Shown one piece after another: positions 46,759 through 56,200 of a DNA stretch of 64,000 bases (position 1 is its first letter; every line of letters begins with the position of its first letter). This DNA comes from Zoogloea sp. (GTDB lineage: Bacteria; Pseudomonadota; Gammaproteobacteria; Burkholderiales; Rhodocyclaceae). The notes below the pieces were generated by a model that was given only the letters and a program-made list of their open reading frames with translations, did not search any database and was not told the origin of the DNA. Location of the stretch: assembly GCA_016703645.1 (NCBI GenBank), contig JADJBR010000007.1, positions 1,054,001 through 1,118,000 on the forward strand, given 5' to 3'. Position numbers and translations under genes: made by a program.

Positions 46759-47652
46759 ATGTGTACAGTCTGCGGTTGCGGCGCGGGTGAAACCCGCATC
46801 GAGGGGCAGCCCCCCCACGAACACGAGCATGAACATGCCGACGGCACCCGCCACACCCACACCCATGACCACCCCTACGTGCCCGCCGGCACCCTGCATT
46901 ACGGTCAGGGCCCGGCGCGTGCCCATGCGCCCGGCCTCAGCCAGGCGCGCATGGTGCGGATCGAACAGGACATCCTGGGCAAGAACGACGCCTACGCCCG
47001 CGCCAACCGCGAGCACCTGGCCGGGCAGGCCATCCTTGCCCTCAACCTGGTGTCCGGCCCGGGGTCGGGCAAGACTTCCCTGCTCACCCGAACCCTGACC
47101 GCCCTGAAGGACCGCCATCCGCTGGCGGTCATCGAAGGCGACCAGGAGACCGCCTTCGACGCCGATCGCATCCGCGCCACCGGCGTGCCCGCCCTGCAGA
47201 TCAACACCGGCAAAGGCTGCCACCTGGACGCCCACATGGTGGGCCAGGCCCTGGCGCAGATTGCCCTGCCGGCGGGGGGCATCCTGTTCATCGAGAATGT
47301 GGGCAACCTGGTTTGCCCGGCGGCCTTCGACCTGGGCGAGGCGGCCAAAGTGGCCATCCTGTCGGTCACCGAGGGCGCCGACAAGCCGCTCAAATACCCG
47401 GACATGTTCCATGCGGCACGCCTGATGATCATCAACAAGATGGATCTGTTGCCCTATGTGGATTTCGACGTGGATCAGGCCATTGCCTACGCCCGGCGCA
47501 TCAATCCGCAGCTCCAGGTACTCACCGTCTCCGCCACCCGGGGCGACGGCTTCGACGCCTGGCTTGCCTGGCTCGACACCGAGCTGGGCGCCGTCAAGCA
47601 GACCCGCATCGACAGCCTCGAGAGCGAACTGGCCCGGCTGCGGGGCGCCTGA
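46759..47652 (+). CDS. hypB: hydrogenase nickel incorporation GTPase HypB
   Basis: A 297-residue GTPase. The N terminus has the high-affinity nickel motif MCTVCGCG followed by a His-rich stretch ([19 protein letters not shown]) for nickel storage. The P-loop is [11 protein letters not shown], with [17 protein letters not shown] (with conserved Cys) and NKMDLL as G motifs. It provides GTP-driven nickel insertion in hydrogenase maturation. Confidence 0.96.
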   Translation: MCTVCGCGAGETRIEGQPPHEHEHEHADGTRHTHTHDHPYVPAGTLHYGQGPARAHAPGLSQARMVRIEQDILGKNDAYARANREHLAGQAILALNLVSGPGSGKTSLLTRTLTALKDRHPLAVIEGDQETAFDADRIRATGVPALQINTGKGCHLDAHMVGQALAQIALPAGGILFIENVGNLVCPAAFDLGEAAKVAILSVTEGADKPLKYPDMFHAARLMIINKMDLLPYVDFDVDQAIAYARRINPQLQVLTVSATRGDGFDAWLAWLDTELGAVKQTRIDSLESELARLRGA

Positions 47653-47705
47653 ACAACCATGCACCCAACATTGCCCCCCACCACGCTTGCCCGGAGCCTT
47701 TCATC

Positions 47706-47933
47706 ATGTGCCTAGCCATTCCCGCCCGCGTGGTCGAACTGCGCGACGGTGATCTCGCCGTGGTCGACCTGGCCGGGGTACGCAAGGAGATCTCCCTGGC
47801 CCTGGTCGAGGACGTCGCCCTTGACGACTACGTCATTGTCCACGTGGGCTTTGCCCTCAGCAAGCTCGACCCGGAGGAAGCCGCGCGCACCCTGGCCCTC
47901 TTCGCCGAGCTGGATGGCAGCACCGCGCCGTGA
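47706..47933 (+). CDS. hypC: hydrogenase maturation chaperone HypC
   Basis: A 75-residue HypC/HybG protein beginning [12 protein letters not shown], whose Cys2 carries the Fe(CN)2CO unit with HypD. The ATG 47706 is chosen from the family start; a much longer frame from 47313 is a hypB shadow. It overlaps hypD by an ATGA-type 4-nt overlap. Confidence 0.95.
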   Translation: MCLAIPARVVELRDGDLAVVDLAGVRKEISLALVEDVALDDYVIVHVGFALSKLDPEEAARTLALFAELDGSTAP

Positions 47934-49048
47934 AATACATCGACGAATTTCGCGATGGCGCACTGGCCCGCAAGCTCGGTGCCGACATCGCCCGCGCCGC
48001 CGACCCCGGGCGCCGCTATCACTTCATGGAATTCTGCGGCGGTCACACCCACGCCATCTCGCGCTATGGCGTTGCCGATCTGCTGCCCGCCAACGTGCGC
48101 ATGATTCACGGGCCGGGCTGCCCGGTCTGCGTGCTCCCCATCGGTCGGGTGGACCAGGCCATCCGCCTGGCCCTCGACCACGGCGTCATGCTGTGCACCT
48201 ACGGCGACTGCCTGCGCGTGCCCGCCTCCGACGGCCTGTCGCTGCTGAAGGCGCGGGCCCGCGGCGCAGACGTCCGCATGGTCTATTCCAGCGCCGATGC
48301 GGTGGCCCTGGCCCGGCAGCACCCGGACCGGCAGGTGGTGTTCTTCGCCATCGGCTTCGAGACCACCACGCCACCCACGGCGGTGGCCATCCGGGAGGCC
48401 GCAGCGCTGGGCCTGGGCAACTTCTCGGTGCTGTGCTGCCATGTCCTGACCCCGCCGGCCATGACCGCCATCCTGGAAGCGCCCGCCAGTGCGGGGGGCG
48501 TTCCCCTCGATGGTTTCGTCGGCCCGGCCCATGTGTCCACCATCATCGGCAGCGCGCCCTACGCCTTCTGCGCCGAGCGCTACGGCAAACCGGTGGTGAT
48601 CGCCGGGTTCGAGCCCCTCGACGTGATGCAGGCCATCCTGATGCTGATACGCCAGACCAACGAAGGCCGGGCCGAGGTCGAGAACGAGTTTGTGCGCGCC
48701 GTCAGCCACGAGGGCAATCGCAAGGCCCAGGCGCTGGTGGCCGAGGTGTTCACGCGGCGTCCGGACTTCGAGTGGCGGGGCCTCGGCACCATTCCCGATT
48801 CCGCCCTGAGCCTGGCGCCGGCCTATCAGGCCTTCGACGCCGAGGCGCGCTTCCCGGTGGCCTACCGGAGCGTCGCCGACCACAAGGCCTGTGAATGCGG
48901 CGCCATCCTGCGCGGTGTGAAGCGCCCCCAGGAATGCCGGATCTTCGGCACCGCCTGCACCCCCGAAAACCCCGTCGGCTCGTGCATGGTGAGTTCGGAA
49001 GGCGCCTGCGCCGCCCATTACACCTACGGCCGCTACAAGGACGCCTGA
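47930..49048 (+). CDS. hypD: hydrogenase iron-ligand assembly protein HypD
   Basis: A 372-residue 4Fe-4S scaffold for the Fe(CN)2CO centre. [30 protein letters not shown] and [10 protein letters not shown] are family motifs, and the cluster cysteines are in [20 protein letters not shown] and [13 protein letters not shown]. Two bases separate it from hypE. Confidence 0.97.
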   Translation: MKYIDEFRDGALARKLGADIARAADPGRRYHFMEFCGGHTHAISRYGVADLLPANVRMIHGPGCPVCVLPIGRVDQAIRLALDHGVMLCTYGDCLRVPASDGLSLLKARARGADVRMVYSSADAVALARQHPDRQVVFFAIGFETTTPPTAVAIREAAALGLGNFSVLCCHVLTPPAMTAILEAPASAGGVPLDGFVGPAHVSTIIGSAPYAFCAERYGKPVVIAGFEPLDVMQAILMLIRQTNEGRAEVENEFVRAVSHEGNRKAQALVAEVFTRRPDFEWRGLGTIPDSALSLAPAYQAFDAEARFPVAYRSVADHKACECGAILRGVKRPQECRIFGTACTPENPVGSCMVSSEGACAAHYTYGRYKDA

Positions 49049-49049
49049 C

Positions 49050-50105
49050 ATGCCCGCGCCGAAAAACCGCAGCAGTCTTGGCCGTGCCCTCGATCTCAAA
49101 CAGGGCCGCATCGATCTGGCCCACGGTTCGGGTGGCCGGGCCATGGCCCAGCTCATCGAAGAACTGTTTGCCCGCCACCTGGACAACCCCTTCCTGGCCC
49201 AGGGCGACGACGGCGCCGTGCTGCCCGGCGCCGATGGCCGGCTGGTGATGGCCACCGACAGCCACGTGATCTCCCCCCTCTTCTTCCCCGGCGGCGACAT
49301 CGGCAGCCTGTCGGTGCACGGCACCCTCAACGATCTGGCGGTCATGGGCGCACGGCCCCTGTGGCTGTCCGCGGCCTTCATCCTCGAAGAGGGCTTCCCC
49401 CTGGCCGACCTTGCCCGCATCGTCGAGAGCATGGGTGAGGCGGGCCGTGCGGCCGGCGTCCCCATCGTCACCGGCGACACCAAGGTTGTCGAGCGCGGCA
49501 AGGGTGACGGCGTGTTCATCACCACCACCGGCGTCGGCAGCCTGCCCCCCGGCCGCGACGTGTCGGGCCGGCATGCCCGCCCGGGGGACGTGGTGCTGGT
49601 CTCCGGCACCCTGGGCGACCATGGCATGGCCATCATGGTCGCCCGTGAAAACCTGGGCTTCGAAACACCCATCGTGTCCGACAGCGCCGCACTGCATGGA
49701 CTGACCGAAGCCCTGTTTGCTTCCGGCGCCCGGGTGCACACCCTGCGCGACCCGACACGGGGCGGCCTCGCCACCACCCTCAACGAGATTGCCCGCCAAT
49801 CCGGCGTCGGCATCGTGCTCGACGAAGCCGCGCTGCCGATCAACCCGGCCGTCGCCGCCGCCTGCGAGTTCCTCGGCCTCGACCCCCTGTATGTGGCCAA
49901 CGAAGGCAAGCTCGTCGCCATCGTCGCCCCCGACGACGCCGATGCCGCCCTGGCGGCCCTGCGTGCCCACCCCCTCGGCGCGCGGGCGGCACGCATCGGC
50001 ACGGTCCAGGCCGACACGCACCGCTTCGTCCAGATGACCACCACCCTGGGCGGGCGGCGCATCGTGGACTGGTTGAATGGTGACCCGCTGCCTCGCATCT
50101 GCTGA
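49050..50105 (+). CDS. hypE: hydrogenase maturation carbamoyl dehydratase HypE
   Basis: A 351-residue AIR synthase-fold protein: DLAHGSGGRAMAQLI, QGDDGAVLPG, GDIGSLSVHGTLNDLAVMGA, and the C-terminal PRIC whose Cys receives the carbamoyl group from HypF and turns it into cyanide. HypF itself is not in the window. The stop codon is immediately followed by a partial copy of the intergenic repeat seen in the tmo operon. Confidence 0.97.
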   Translation: MPAPKNRSSLGRALDLKQGRIDLAHGSGGRAMAQLIEELFARHLDNPFLAQGDDGAVLPGADGRLVMATDSHVISPLFFPGGDIGSLSVHGTLNDLAVMGARPLWLSAAFILEEGFPLADLARIVESMGEAGRAAGVPIVTGDTKVVERGKGDGVFITTTGVGSLPPGRDVSGRHARPGDVVLVSGTLGDHGMAIMVARENLGFETPIVSDSAALHGLTEALFASGARVHTLRDPTRGGLATTLNEIARQSGVGIVLDEAALPINPAVAAACEFLGLDPLYVANEGKLVAIVAPDDADAALAALRAHPLGARAARIGTVQADTHRFVQMTTTLGGRRIVDWLNGDPLPRIC

Positions 50106-50150
50106 GCGGGTGTGGCGAGATCTGCTGCGCAGTCCGGGGGCTCGCTGGCA
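50103..50150. repeat. partial intergenic repeat at the hypE stop codon
   Basis: TGAGCGGGTGTGGCGAGATC followed by TGCTGCGCAGTCCGG resembles the end of the ~125-bp element, especially the partial copy at 17479-17530. As in the tmo operon, it begins with the stop codon. Confidence 0.55.
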
Positions 50151-50192
50151 GCAGGCCCAGCGGCACGTACCGTTCATTGGGCGCGCCGCCCC

Positions 50193-51203
50193 CTACCCCG
50201 CAAAACCGGCAGTCTTGCCCCGATACTCCCCCGGGCTGGCCCCCGTCCAGCGGCGGAAGGCCCGGTAGAAGGCGCTGTGCTCGGAGAAACCCAGGGCAAA
50301 GCCGATGTCATCCACCGAGCGGGTGGTGTTGCACAGCAGGTCGATGGCCATATCGCGGCGCAGGTCGTCCTTGATCACCTGGAAGGATGAGCCCTCGCGC
50401 TCCAGGCGGCGGCGCAGGGTGGACGGGGTGGTGTGCAGGGCGCCGGCCAGCGCTTCGAAGCTCGGCCACTCGGCGAGGGGCCGTTCCGACAGCAGCCCGC
50501 GGATGCGGGCCACGTCGCCGGCCTGGCTGCGGTACTTGACCAGGAAGTTGGCCGGCGCCTGCCGCAGGAAGAGCCGCAGCGCGGCGGCATCGCGGATCAC
50601 CGGCAGGCCAAGCAGCCGGGCATCCAGGGCCAGGGCACTCGCCGCCGCCCCAAAATGCAGCGTGTTGCCGAAGACCAGCCGATATTCGGCCAGGTTGGGC
50701 GGGCTGGGCTGGCAGAAATTCACCTCCATCAGGGGCAGGCGCCGCCCCCCCAGCCAGCAGGCCACCCCGTAAAGCACCACGAACAGGGTACCGTGGGCAA
50801 ACAGGCGGCCGGGCGGCCCCCGGTCGGCGAGCACCACTTCGGCGCGGGCGCCGTCCACCCGGAGCTGGCCGCTCAGGTCGTCCAGAACCAGCGCAAAGAA
50901 ACGCAAGGCCCGCTCAATGGCACGCCCTACGGTCGGGCAGTCCAGCAGCGCATGGCACAGGATCGCAAAGCTGCCCCGCCGCATGGGGTGGGAATCCATG
51001 CCGAAGAACTCGTCATTGAGCGCATCGGCCAGGGCATGCCAAAGGGCGCCGTACTGCTCGGGTGACACCCGGGCCTGGGGAATCGCCAACAGCTCCGGCG
51101 ACAGTCCGGTGCCGGCCACCAGGGCGGCAATGTCGAGCCCGCGCTGGCGAGCCACCAGCAAGGCTTCCGCCACGAAATCCATCGAGATCGTGCCCTTCTC
51201 CAT
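50193..51203 (-). CDS. AraC-family transcriptional regulator
   Basis: A 336-residue regulator with an N-terminal ligand domain of the arabinose-binding-like PF12625 type (DIAALVAGTGLSPELL, ALNDEFFGMDSHPMRRGSF) and a C-terminal double helix-turn-helix (LHTTPSTLRRRLEREGSSFQ, DIGFALGFSEHSAFYRAFRRW). ATG 51203 (MEKGTISMDFVAEALL) is chosen; the frame reaches 51293 but is not family-like. It is divergent from the thiolase and acyl-CoA dehydrogenase genes and probably regulates them. Confidence 0.9.
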   Translation of the reverse strand: MEKGTISMDFVAEALLVARQRGLDIAALVAGTGLSPELLAIPQARVSPEQYGALWHALADALNDEFFGMDSHPMRRGSFAILCHALLDCPTVGRAIERALRFFALVLDDLSGQLRVDGARAEVVLADRGPPGRLFAHGTLFVVLYGVACWLGGRRLPLMEVNFCQPSPPNLAEYRLVFGNTLHFGAAASALALDARLLGLPVIRDAAALRLFLRQAPANFLVKYRSQAGDVARIRGLLSERPLAEWPSFEALAGALHTTPSTLRRRLEREGSSFQVIKDDLRRDMAIDLLCNTTRSVDDIGFALGFSEHSAFYRAFRRWTGASPGEYRGKTAGFAG

Positions 51204-51350
51204 CGTCGCATGCCGCCTCCAGGCCGGCCGGGGTGGTAAATCCGTGCACGTATTTTGAGGGTTTTTGACGTGGGAAGGCAGGCAGGCCGCCACCTAGACT
51301 ACGCCGCGCCACTCGAGGCACCCCAATAACAAGTACACCAGGAGAACACA

Positions 51351-52529
51351 ATGCCAGATTCCATCGTGATCGTTGCCGCCCGCCGCACCCCCATCGGGGC
51401 CTTCCAGGGCTGCCTCACCCCCCTCAGCGCACCACAACTGGCCAGCGCCGCCATCCGCGGCGCCTTCAGTGGCCTCGGCGAGCTGGGCCGGGAGGTGGAC
51501 GAAGCCGTCTTCGGCTGCTGTCTGATGGCCGGCGTCAAGCAGGCGCCGGCCCGCCAGGCGGTCATCGGCGCCGGCCTGCCGGACTCGGTGCCGGCCACCA
51601 CCCTGACCAAGATGTGCGGATCGGGCATGAAGGCCACCATGCTGGTCCATGACATGCTGCTGGCGGGCAGCTGCAGCGTGGGCCTGGCCGGCGGCATGGA
51701 GTCCATGTCCAACGCCCCCTACGTGCTGACCCGCGCCCGCGGCGGCTACCGCCTGGGCCACGGCCAGGCCTTCGACCACATGTTCCTGGATGGCCTGGAG
51801 GACGCCTACGAAGGCAAGCTGATGGGCTACTTTGCCGACCTGGCGGCGGCCGAGTTCGGCATCGCCCGGGAGCGCCAGGACGCCTACGCCGCCGAATCGG
51901 TGCGCCGGGCCCAGCATGCGGTGGCCAGCGGTGCCTTCCGCGAAGAGATCGCGCCGGTTGCCATTCCCGGCCGCCAGGGCGAGAAGGTCATCAGCGACGA
52001 CGAGACGCCCGGCACCTGCGACATCGCCAAGATCCCCAAGCTCAAGCCGGCCTTCACCAAGGACGGCTCGATCACCCCCGCCAACGCCTCGTCCATCTCC
52101 GATGGCGCCGCGGCCCTGGTGATGATGCGTGAATCGGAAGCCCTGCGGCGCGGCATCACCCCCCTGGCCCGCATCCTCTCCCACGCCACCCATGCCCAGC
52201 AGCCCGGCCGCTTCCCCACTGCACCGGCACCGGCCATCCGCCGCGCCCTTGAGCGGGCCGGCTGGGGCGTCGGTGACGTGGACCTGTTCGAGATCAACGA
52301 GGCCTTTGCAGTGGTCACCCTGCTGGCCATGGACGAGCTGGGGCTGCCGGCCGAGGTGGTCAATGTGAATGGCGGCGCCTGTGCCATGGGCCACCCGGTG
52401 GGCGCCACCGGCGCACGCATCCTCGTCACCCTGATCCACGCCCTGCGCACCCGGGGTCTGCGGCGCGGGCTGGCCAGCCTGTGTATCGGCGGTGGCGAAG
52501 CCACGGCCATGGCCATCGAAGTGCTGTGA
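51351..52529 (+). CDS. acetyl-CoA acetyltransferase (thiolase)
   Basis: A 392-residue thiolase. The nucleophilic Cys is in TLTKMCGSGMKA, the second active Cys in NVNGGACAMGHPVGATGARI and the His in the same GHP motif. ITPANASSISDGAAALV and NEAFAVVTLLAMDELG complete the signature. It cleaves 3-ketoacyl-CoA or condenses acetyl-CoA. It is followed 13 bp later by an acyl-CoA dehydrogenase, so the pair probably acts in one fatty-acid or branched acyl-CoA degradation step series. Confidence 0.94.
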   Translation: MPDSIVIVAARRTPIGAFQGCLTPLSAPQLASAAIRGAFSGLGELGREVDEAVFGCCLMAGVKQAPARQAVIGAGLPDSVPATTLTKMCGSGMKATMLVHDMLLAGSCSVGLAGGMESMSNAPYVLTRARGGYRLGHGQAFDHMFLDGLEDAYEGKLMGYFADLAAAEFGIARERQDAYAAESVRRAQHAVASGAFREEIAPVAIPGRQGEKVISDDETPGTCDIAKIPKLKPAFTKDGSITPANASSISDGAAALVMMRESEALRRGITPLARILSHATHAQQPGRFPTAPAPAIRRALERAGWGVGDVDLFEINEAFAVVTLLAMDELGLPAEVVNVNGGACAMGHPVGATGARILVTLIHALRTRGLRRGLASLCIGGGEATAMAIEVL

Positions 52530-52542
52530 CGGGAGCGCAACC

Positions 52543-53670
52543 ATGATCCTCACCCAGGAACAGAAAATGATCCGGAGCACCCTGCGCGACTTCGCACAGG
52601 CGCGTCTGGCCCCCTTCGCCGGCGAATGGGACCGGACCCGGCGCTTCCCGGCGGAAGCGCTCAAGGAGCTCGCCGCCCTCGGCGGCCTGGGTATCGTCAT
52701 CCCCGAGGAATGGCAGGGCGCCGGGCTGGACTATGTCTCGCTGGTGCTCATCATCGAGGAGATCGCCGCCGGCGACGCGGCCACCTCCACCGTGGCCTGC
52801 GTGCAGAACTCCCTGCCCTGCGGCATCACCCTGAACTACGGCACCCAGGCGCAGAAGGAGCGCTACCTGGGGCGCCTGGCCAGCGGCGAATGGCTGGGCT
52901 GCTTCTGCCTGACGGAGCCCCACGTGGGCTCGGACGCGGCGGCCATCCGCACGACGGCCACCCGCGACGGCGACCAGTGGGTGCTCAACGGGGTGAAGCA
53001 GTTCATCACCACCGGCAAGAATGCGCAGATTGCCATCGTCATCGCCGTCACCGACAAGTCGGCCGGCAAGCGGGGCATCTCGGCCTTCCTGGTCCCCACC
53101 GACACGCCGGGCTACATCGTCGGCCGGGTGGAGAACAAGATGGGTCAGCACGCGTCGGACACGGCGCAGATCATCCTCGAGGACTGCCGCATCCCTGCAG
53201 ACCACCTCCTGGGCAAGGAAGGCGAAGGCTACCGCATCGCCCTCTCCAGCCTGGAGCCCGGACGCATCGGCGTGGCCGCCCAGGCCATCGGCATCGCCCG
53301 GGCGGCGCTGGAGGCGGCGACGGCCTACGCCAAGGAGCGCCAGTCCTTCGGCCAGGCCCTGATCGAACACCAGGCGGTGGCCTTCCGCCTGGCCGACATG
53401 GCCACCCGCGTCGAGGCCGCCCGCCAGCTCGCGCTGCACGCCGCAAGCCTGAAGGACGCCGGGCACCCCTGCCTGAAGGAGGCGTCGATGGCCAAGCTGT
53501 TTGCCACCGAGATGGCCGAGAAGGTGTGCTCCGACGCCATCCAGATCCACGGCGGCGCCGGTTACATCGCCGACTACCCGGTGGAACGCCACTACCGGGA
53601 TGTGCGGGTCAGCCAGATCTACGAGGGGACATCGGACATCCAGCGGATGGTGATCGCGCGGGCGCTCTAA
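52543..53670 (+). CDS. acyl-CoA dehydrogenase
   Basis: A 375-residue FAD enzyme with both family signatures: CLTEPHVGSDAAAIRTTA and QIHGGAGYIADYPVERHYRD, and the likely catalytic Glu in IYEGTSDIQ. It oxidises an acyl-CoA to the 2-enoyl-CoA; the chain type is not certain. ATG 52543 has GGGAG upstream. A 20-bp perfect hairpin follows 2 bp after the stop. Confidence 0.94.
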   Translation: MILTQEQKMIRSTLRDFAQARLAPFAGEWDRTRRFPAEALKELAALGGLGIVIPEEWQGAGLDYVSLVLIIEEIAAGDAATSTVACVQNSLPCGITLNYGTQAQKERYLGRLASGEWLGCFCLTEPHVGSDAAAIRTTATRDGDQWVLNGVKQFITTGKNAQIAIVIAVTDKSAGKRGISAFLVPTDTPGYIVGRVENKMGQHASDTAQIILEDCRIPADHLLGKEGEGYRIALSSLEPGRIGVAAQAIGIARAALEAATAYAKERQSFGQALIEHQAVAFRLADMATRVEAARQLALHAASLKDAGHPCLKEASMAKLFATEMAEKVCSDAIQIHGGAGYIADYPVERHYRDVRVSQIYEGTSDIQRMVIARAL

Positions 53671-53671
53671 G

Positions 53672-53714
53672 CCGCCGGGTGCCGGGGGGTGTCTCACCCC
53701 CCGGCACCCGGCGG
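53672..53714 (+). terminator. long GC hairpin after the acyl-CoA dehydrogenase gene
   Basis: A 20-bp perfect stem (53672-53691 with 53695-53714) and 3-nt loop. There is no T run, so it is either a hairpin-only terminator or an RNA-stabilising element. Confidence 0.65.
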
Positions 53715-53756
53715 GGGTTGGAGAGGCTTGGCTGTTGGGGGTGTGGGGCGCGTTCC

Positions 53757-53929
53757 GGGCTTTCCCTTGTATTACGTCACATTGGCCGGGTCTCGCCCCG
53801 GCGGGCGACCGACTTCTTTGTTGTACGACAAAGAAGTCGGCAAGAAAACGTACCCCGCTGCCGCGCCCCCTTCGGGGGTGCCCTCTTTCCGGGTCCGTCA
53901 GGCGGGGTCTGCGCAAACTCGCCCTGCGG
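53757..53929. repeat. gene-free palindromic repeat block with a 13-bp hairpin
   Basis: No coding gene is seen. At 53809-53840 CCGACTTCTTTGT pairs perfectly with ACAAAGAAGTCGG around a TGTACG loop. The flanks (GGCCGGGTCTCGCCCCGG and CTCGCCCTGCGGGCTCA) recur in the two long repeats that follow and near 63.1 kb, so this is one module of a composite intergenic repeat. Confidence 0.7.
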
Positions 53930-54292
53930 GCTCAAACATGCGCAGCCCTTTTTCCGCCTGCCGAACCCTCCACTCAGCGCGCCAGAGGGGACAGGAAATG
54001 CAGGTGATCAACGGCCAGTACCGACCTTACCGTCCGTAGAGGCTCGGTGCATCCGAAAAGCCCGTTCCGACCCGCCGAGCAGCGCACCAGCAGGCGGGGA
54101 AGTCCGGCGCGGCTGTCTGAGCCCGAAGGGCGAGTTCCGCGCCGGCCGCCTGCTGGGAGCAGCGCAGGGCAGTCATTCGCGTAGCGAATGACCGGGGTGG
54201 CCGGGTCGCCTTCTTTGCTGACTTTCTTGGCGACGCAAGAAAGTCAGTCGGCCGCCGGGCCGAGACCCGGCCAACGTTACACCGAACATGGG
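53930..54292. repeat. long direct repeat, copy 1 (period 487 bp)
   Basis: About 363 bp that recur at 54417-54779 with roughly 95% identity by eye. Inside are hairpins CATTCGC-GTA-GCGAATG (54173-54189) and CTGACTTTCTTG with CAAGAAAGTCAG (54218-54247). Open frames on either strand here have unnatural composition and I do not call genes. 54293-54416 is the 124-bp spacer between copies. Confidence 0.85.
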
Positions 54293-54416
54293 GAAAACCG
54301 GCCAGCAAGGCTGTAAGGGCTCAACGGCTCAATACCCCCCGGGCCCGGCATACGGCTCACCATACTTGTACGACACCGCCAGCAACAGGGAATCCACACC
54401 CACGGCAATGAAGCGG

Positions 54417-54779
54417 GCTCAGACATTCACAGCCCTTTTTCCGTCTGCCGAACCCTCCAGTCGGCGCACCAGAGGGAAAAGAAAATGCAGATGATCAACG
54501 GCCAGTGCCCGACTCAATTTCCGCAGAGGCTCGGTGTATCCGAAAAGCCCGTTCCGCCCCGCCGAGCAGCGCACCAGCAGGCGGGGAAGTCCGGCGCGGC
54601 TGTCTGAGCCCGAAGGGCGAGTTCCGCGCCGGCCGCCTGCTGGGAGCAGCGCAGGGCAGTCATTCGCGTAGCGAATGACCGGGGTGGCCGGGTCGCCTTC
54701 TTTGCTGACTTTCTTGGCGACGCAAGAAAGTCAGTCGGCCGCCGGGCCGAGACCCGGCCAACGATACGCCAAACATGGG
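54417..54779. repeat. long direct repeat, copy 2 (period 487 bp)
   Basis: The second copy, shifted exactly 487 bp from copy 1 and differing at scattered positions. It abuts the HpaI-type aldolase gene 3' end, so the array lies between two convergent genes, where insertions do no harm. Confidence 0.85.
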
Positions 54780-54814
54780 AAAGCCGGCCCGGAAGGGCAC
54801 GAGCGCTCCGAAGC

Positions 54815-55614
54815 TCAATACCCACCCCCCGGCCCGGCATACGGCTCGCCATGCTTGTATGACGCCGCCAGCCCCGAGGTGGCCGCGGCCAGCAGCAGGG
54901 AATCCACGCCCACGGCGATGAAGCGGGCACCGGCGCTGCGGTAGCGATGCACCAGCTCCCGATCACCGCACAGCACACCGCCGGGCTTGCCGGCAGCGGC
55001 GCTGCGGCGAAGGCCTTCCTCGATCATGGCCACGATGTCCGGGTGGTTGGGCTCGCCCAGGAGGCCGCAGGAGGCGGCCAGATCGGCGGCGCCGAAGAAC
55101 ACCCCATCGACACCTTCCACCGCCAGGATCGCATCCAGTTGCGCCATGCCCGCGCGGGTTTCCACCTGCACGAGCAGACACATCTCGTCGTTGGCGCGCT
55201 GGGTGTAGTCGCCGATCCGCCCCCAGCGGGAGGCCCGGGCAAGGGCACTGCCCACCCCGCGGATGCCGGCCGGCGGATAGCGCATGGCTTCGACCAGGTG
55301 AGTGGCCTGCTCACCGGACTCCACCATGGGGATCAGCAAGGTCTGCACCCCGGTCTCGAGGAGCTGCTTGATCAGTACGTGGTCGCCCTGGGGTGGGCGC
55401 ACCACCGGCTGGGTGTCGTAGGGGGCGATCGCTTGCAACTGGGCGAAGATCGTGCGCAAATCGTTGGGGCCATGCTCGGCGTCGATCAACAGCCAGTCAA
55501 AGCCCGCCCCGGCACAGATCTCGGCACTGAAGACCTCGGACAGCCCCAGCCACAGGCCATATTGCACGTCGCCCGCCCGCAGGCGCTGCGGAAGCGGTTT
55601 TCGGGAAAATCCAT
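54815..55614 (-). pseudogene. HpaI/HpcH-family class II aldolase, frameshifted near its 5' end
   Basis: From about 55580 down, the minus strand encodes an almost complete HpaI-type pyruvate aldolase: [64 protein letters not shown] and [15 protein letters not shown]. The true start is probably ATG 55614 ([11 protein letters not shown], typical for HpaI, with GGAG upstream), but it is in another frame. One missing base around 55580-55586, in GCGCCTG where GCGCCCTG is expected, explains this. If the gene is real as read, translation could only start at an internal GTG at 55567. HpaI enzymes split hydroxy-oxo acids to pyruvate and a semialdehyde. Confidence 0.85.
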
Positions 55615-55634
55615 TGTGTTCAACTCCAGGTGGT

Positions 55635-55760
55635 CTGAAAGGGGTGAAGAAATCGTAGCGAGCGCTTCGAGTTCGTCCCGAGAAGCGCAGCCGTAAGCGG
55701 GTACGGTGAGCATCGCAGGGGCGAAATCGGGTCGCGCAGCAGATTGATTCACACCCTCTG
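55635..55760. repeat. ~126-bp palindromic intergenic repeat upstream of the HpaI-type gene
   Basis: A full member of the family found in the tmo operon: CTGAAAGGGGTGAAGAAATC at one end, AGATTGATTCACACCCTCTG at the other, with a degraded central hairpin (GCCGTAAGCGGGTACGGT). Here it is upstream of a gene instead of at a stop codon. Confidence 0.85.
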
Positions 55761-55835
55761 AACCCTCAATCTACCGCAGACCGGGGGCACGGGTCAGGTC
55801 CACACCGTCCGGTGGCCTGGCGCATTCATCATTCC

Positions 55836-55872
55836 AAAAAAATCCCCTTCGCGAGCCGCCCTCGCGAAGGGG
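55836..55872 (-). terminator. rho-independent terminator closing the lower meta-pathway operon
   Basis: On the minus strand a perfect 12-bp stem (55872-55861 with 55855-55844, CCCCTTCGCGAG and CTCGCGAAGGGG) with a 5-nt loop is followed by ATTTTTTT. It lies about 330 bp after the tautomerase stop, so the HpaI-type gene is a separate transcription unit. Confidence 0.92.
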
Positions 55873-55935
55873 AAGAACACGACCGAGATCCTGGGAGGGG
55901 AGGATGTGTATCGGTCGAGAGAGGTGATGGGACGG

Positions 55936-56190
55936 CCCCCACGCTCGCCCCGCTACGCGGGGGTCACTGCCCCCCGAGGGGGTGGCGCCTGCCTTGGGGC
56001 GGCCCGGCGGCTGGCGTTGGCCCCCACGCTCACCCCGCCAGGCGGGGGTCGCTGCCCCCCGAGGGGGCGGCGCCTGCCTTGGGGCGGCCCGGCGGCTGGC
56101 TTGGACCCCCACGCTCGCCCCGCTACGCGGGGGTCGCTGCCCCCCGAGGGGGTGGCGCCTGCCTTGGGGCGGCCCGGCGGCTGGCGGGGT
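55936..56190. repeat. tandem repeat, three copies of an 85-bp unit
   Basis: Units start at 55936, 56021 and 56106, each opening CCCCCACGCTC and containing GCCCCCCGAGGGGG and GGGGCGGCCCGGCGGCTGGC. The inner GCTACGC/GCCAGGC variants show copies 1 and 3 are closest. No gene is encoded; plus-strand open frames through it are artefacts of the high GC content. Confidence 0.95.
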
Positions 56191-56200
56191 CCGGCCTCCT

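Noticed and set aside
54027-54978. Minus-strand frames containing RPTDFLASPRKSAKK in two copies
   Set aside because: They translate the 487-bp-period repeat, including its hairpins; no ribosome binding site and composition unlike the neighbouring genes.
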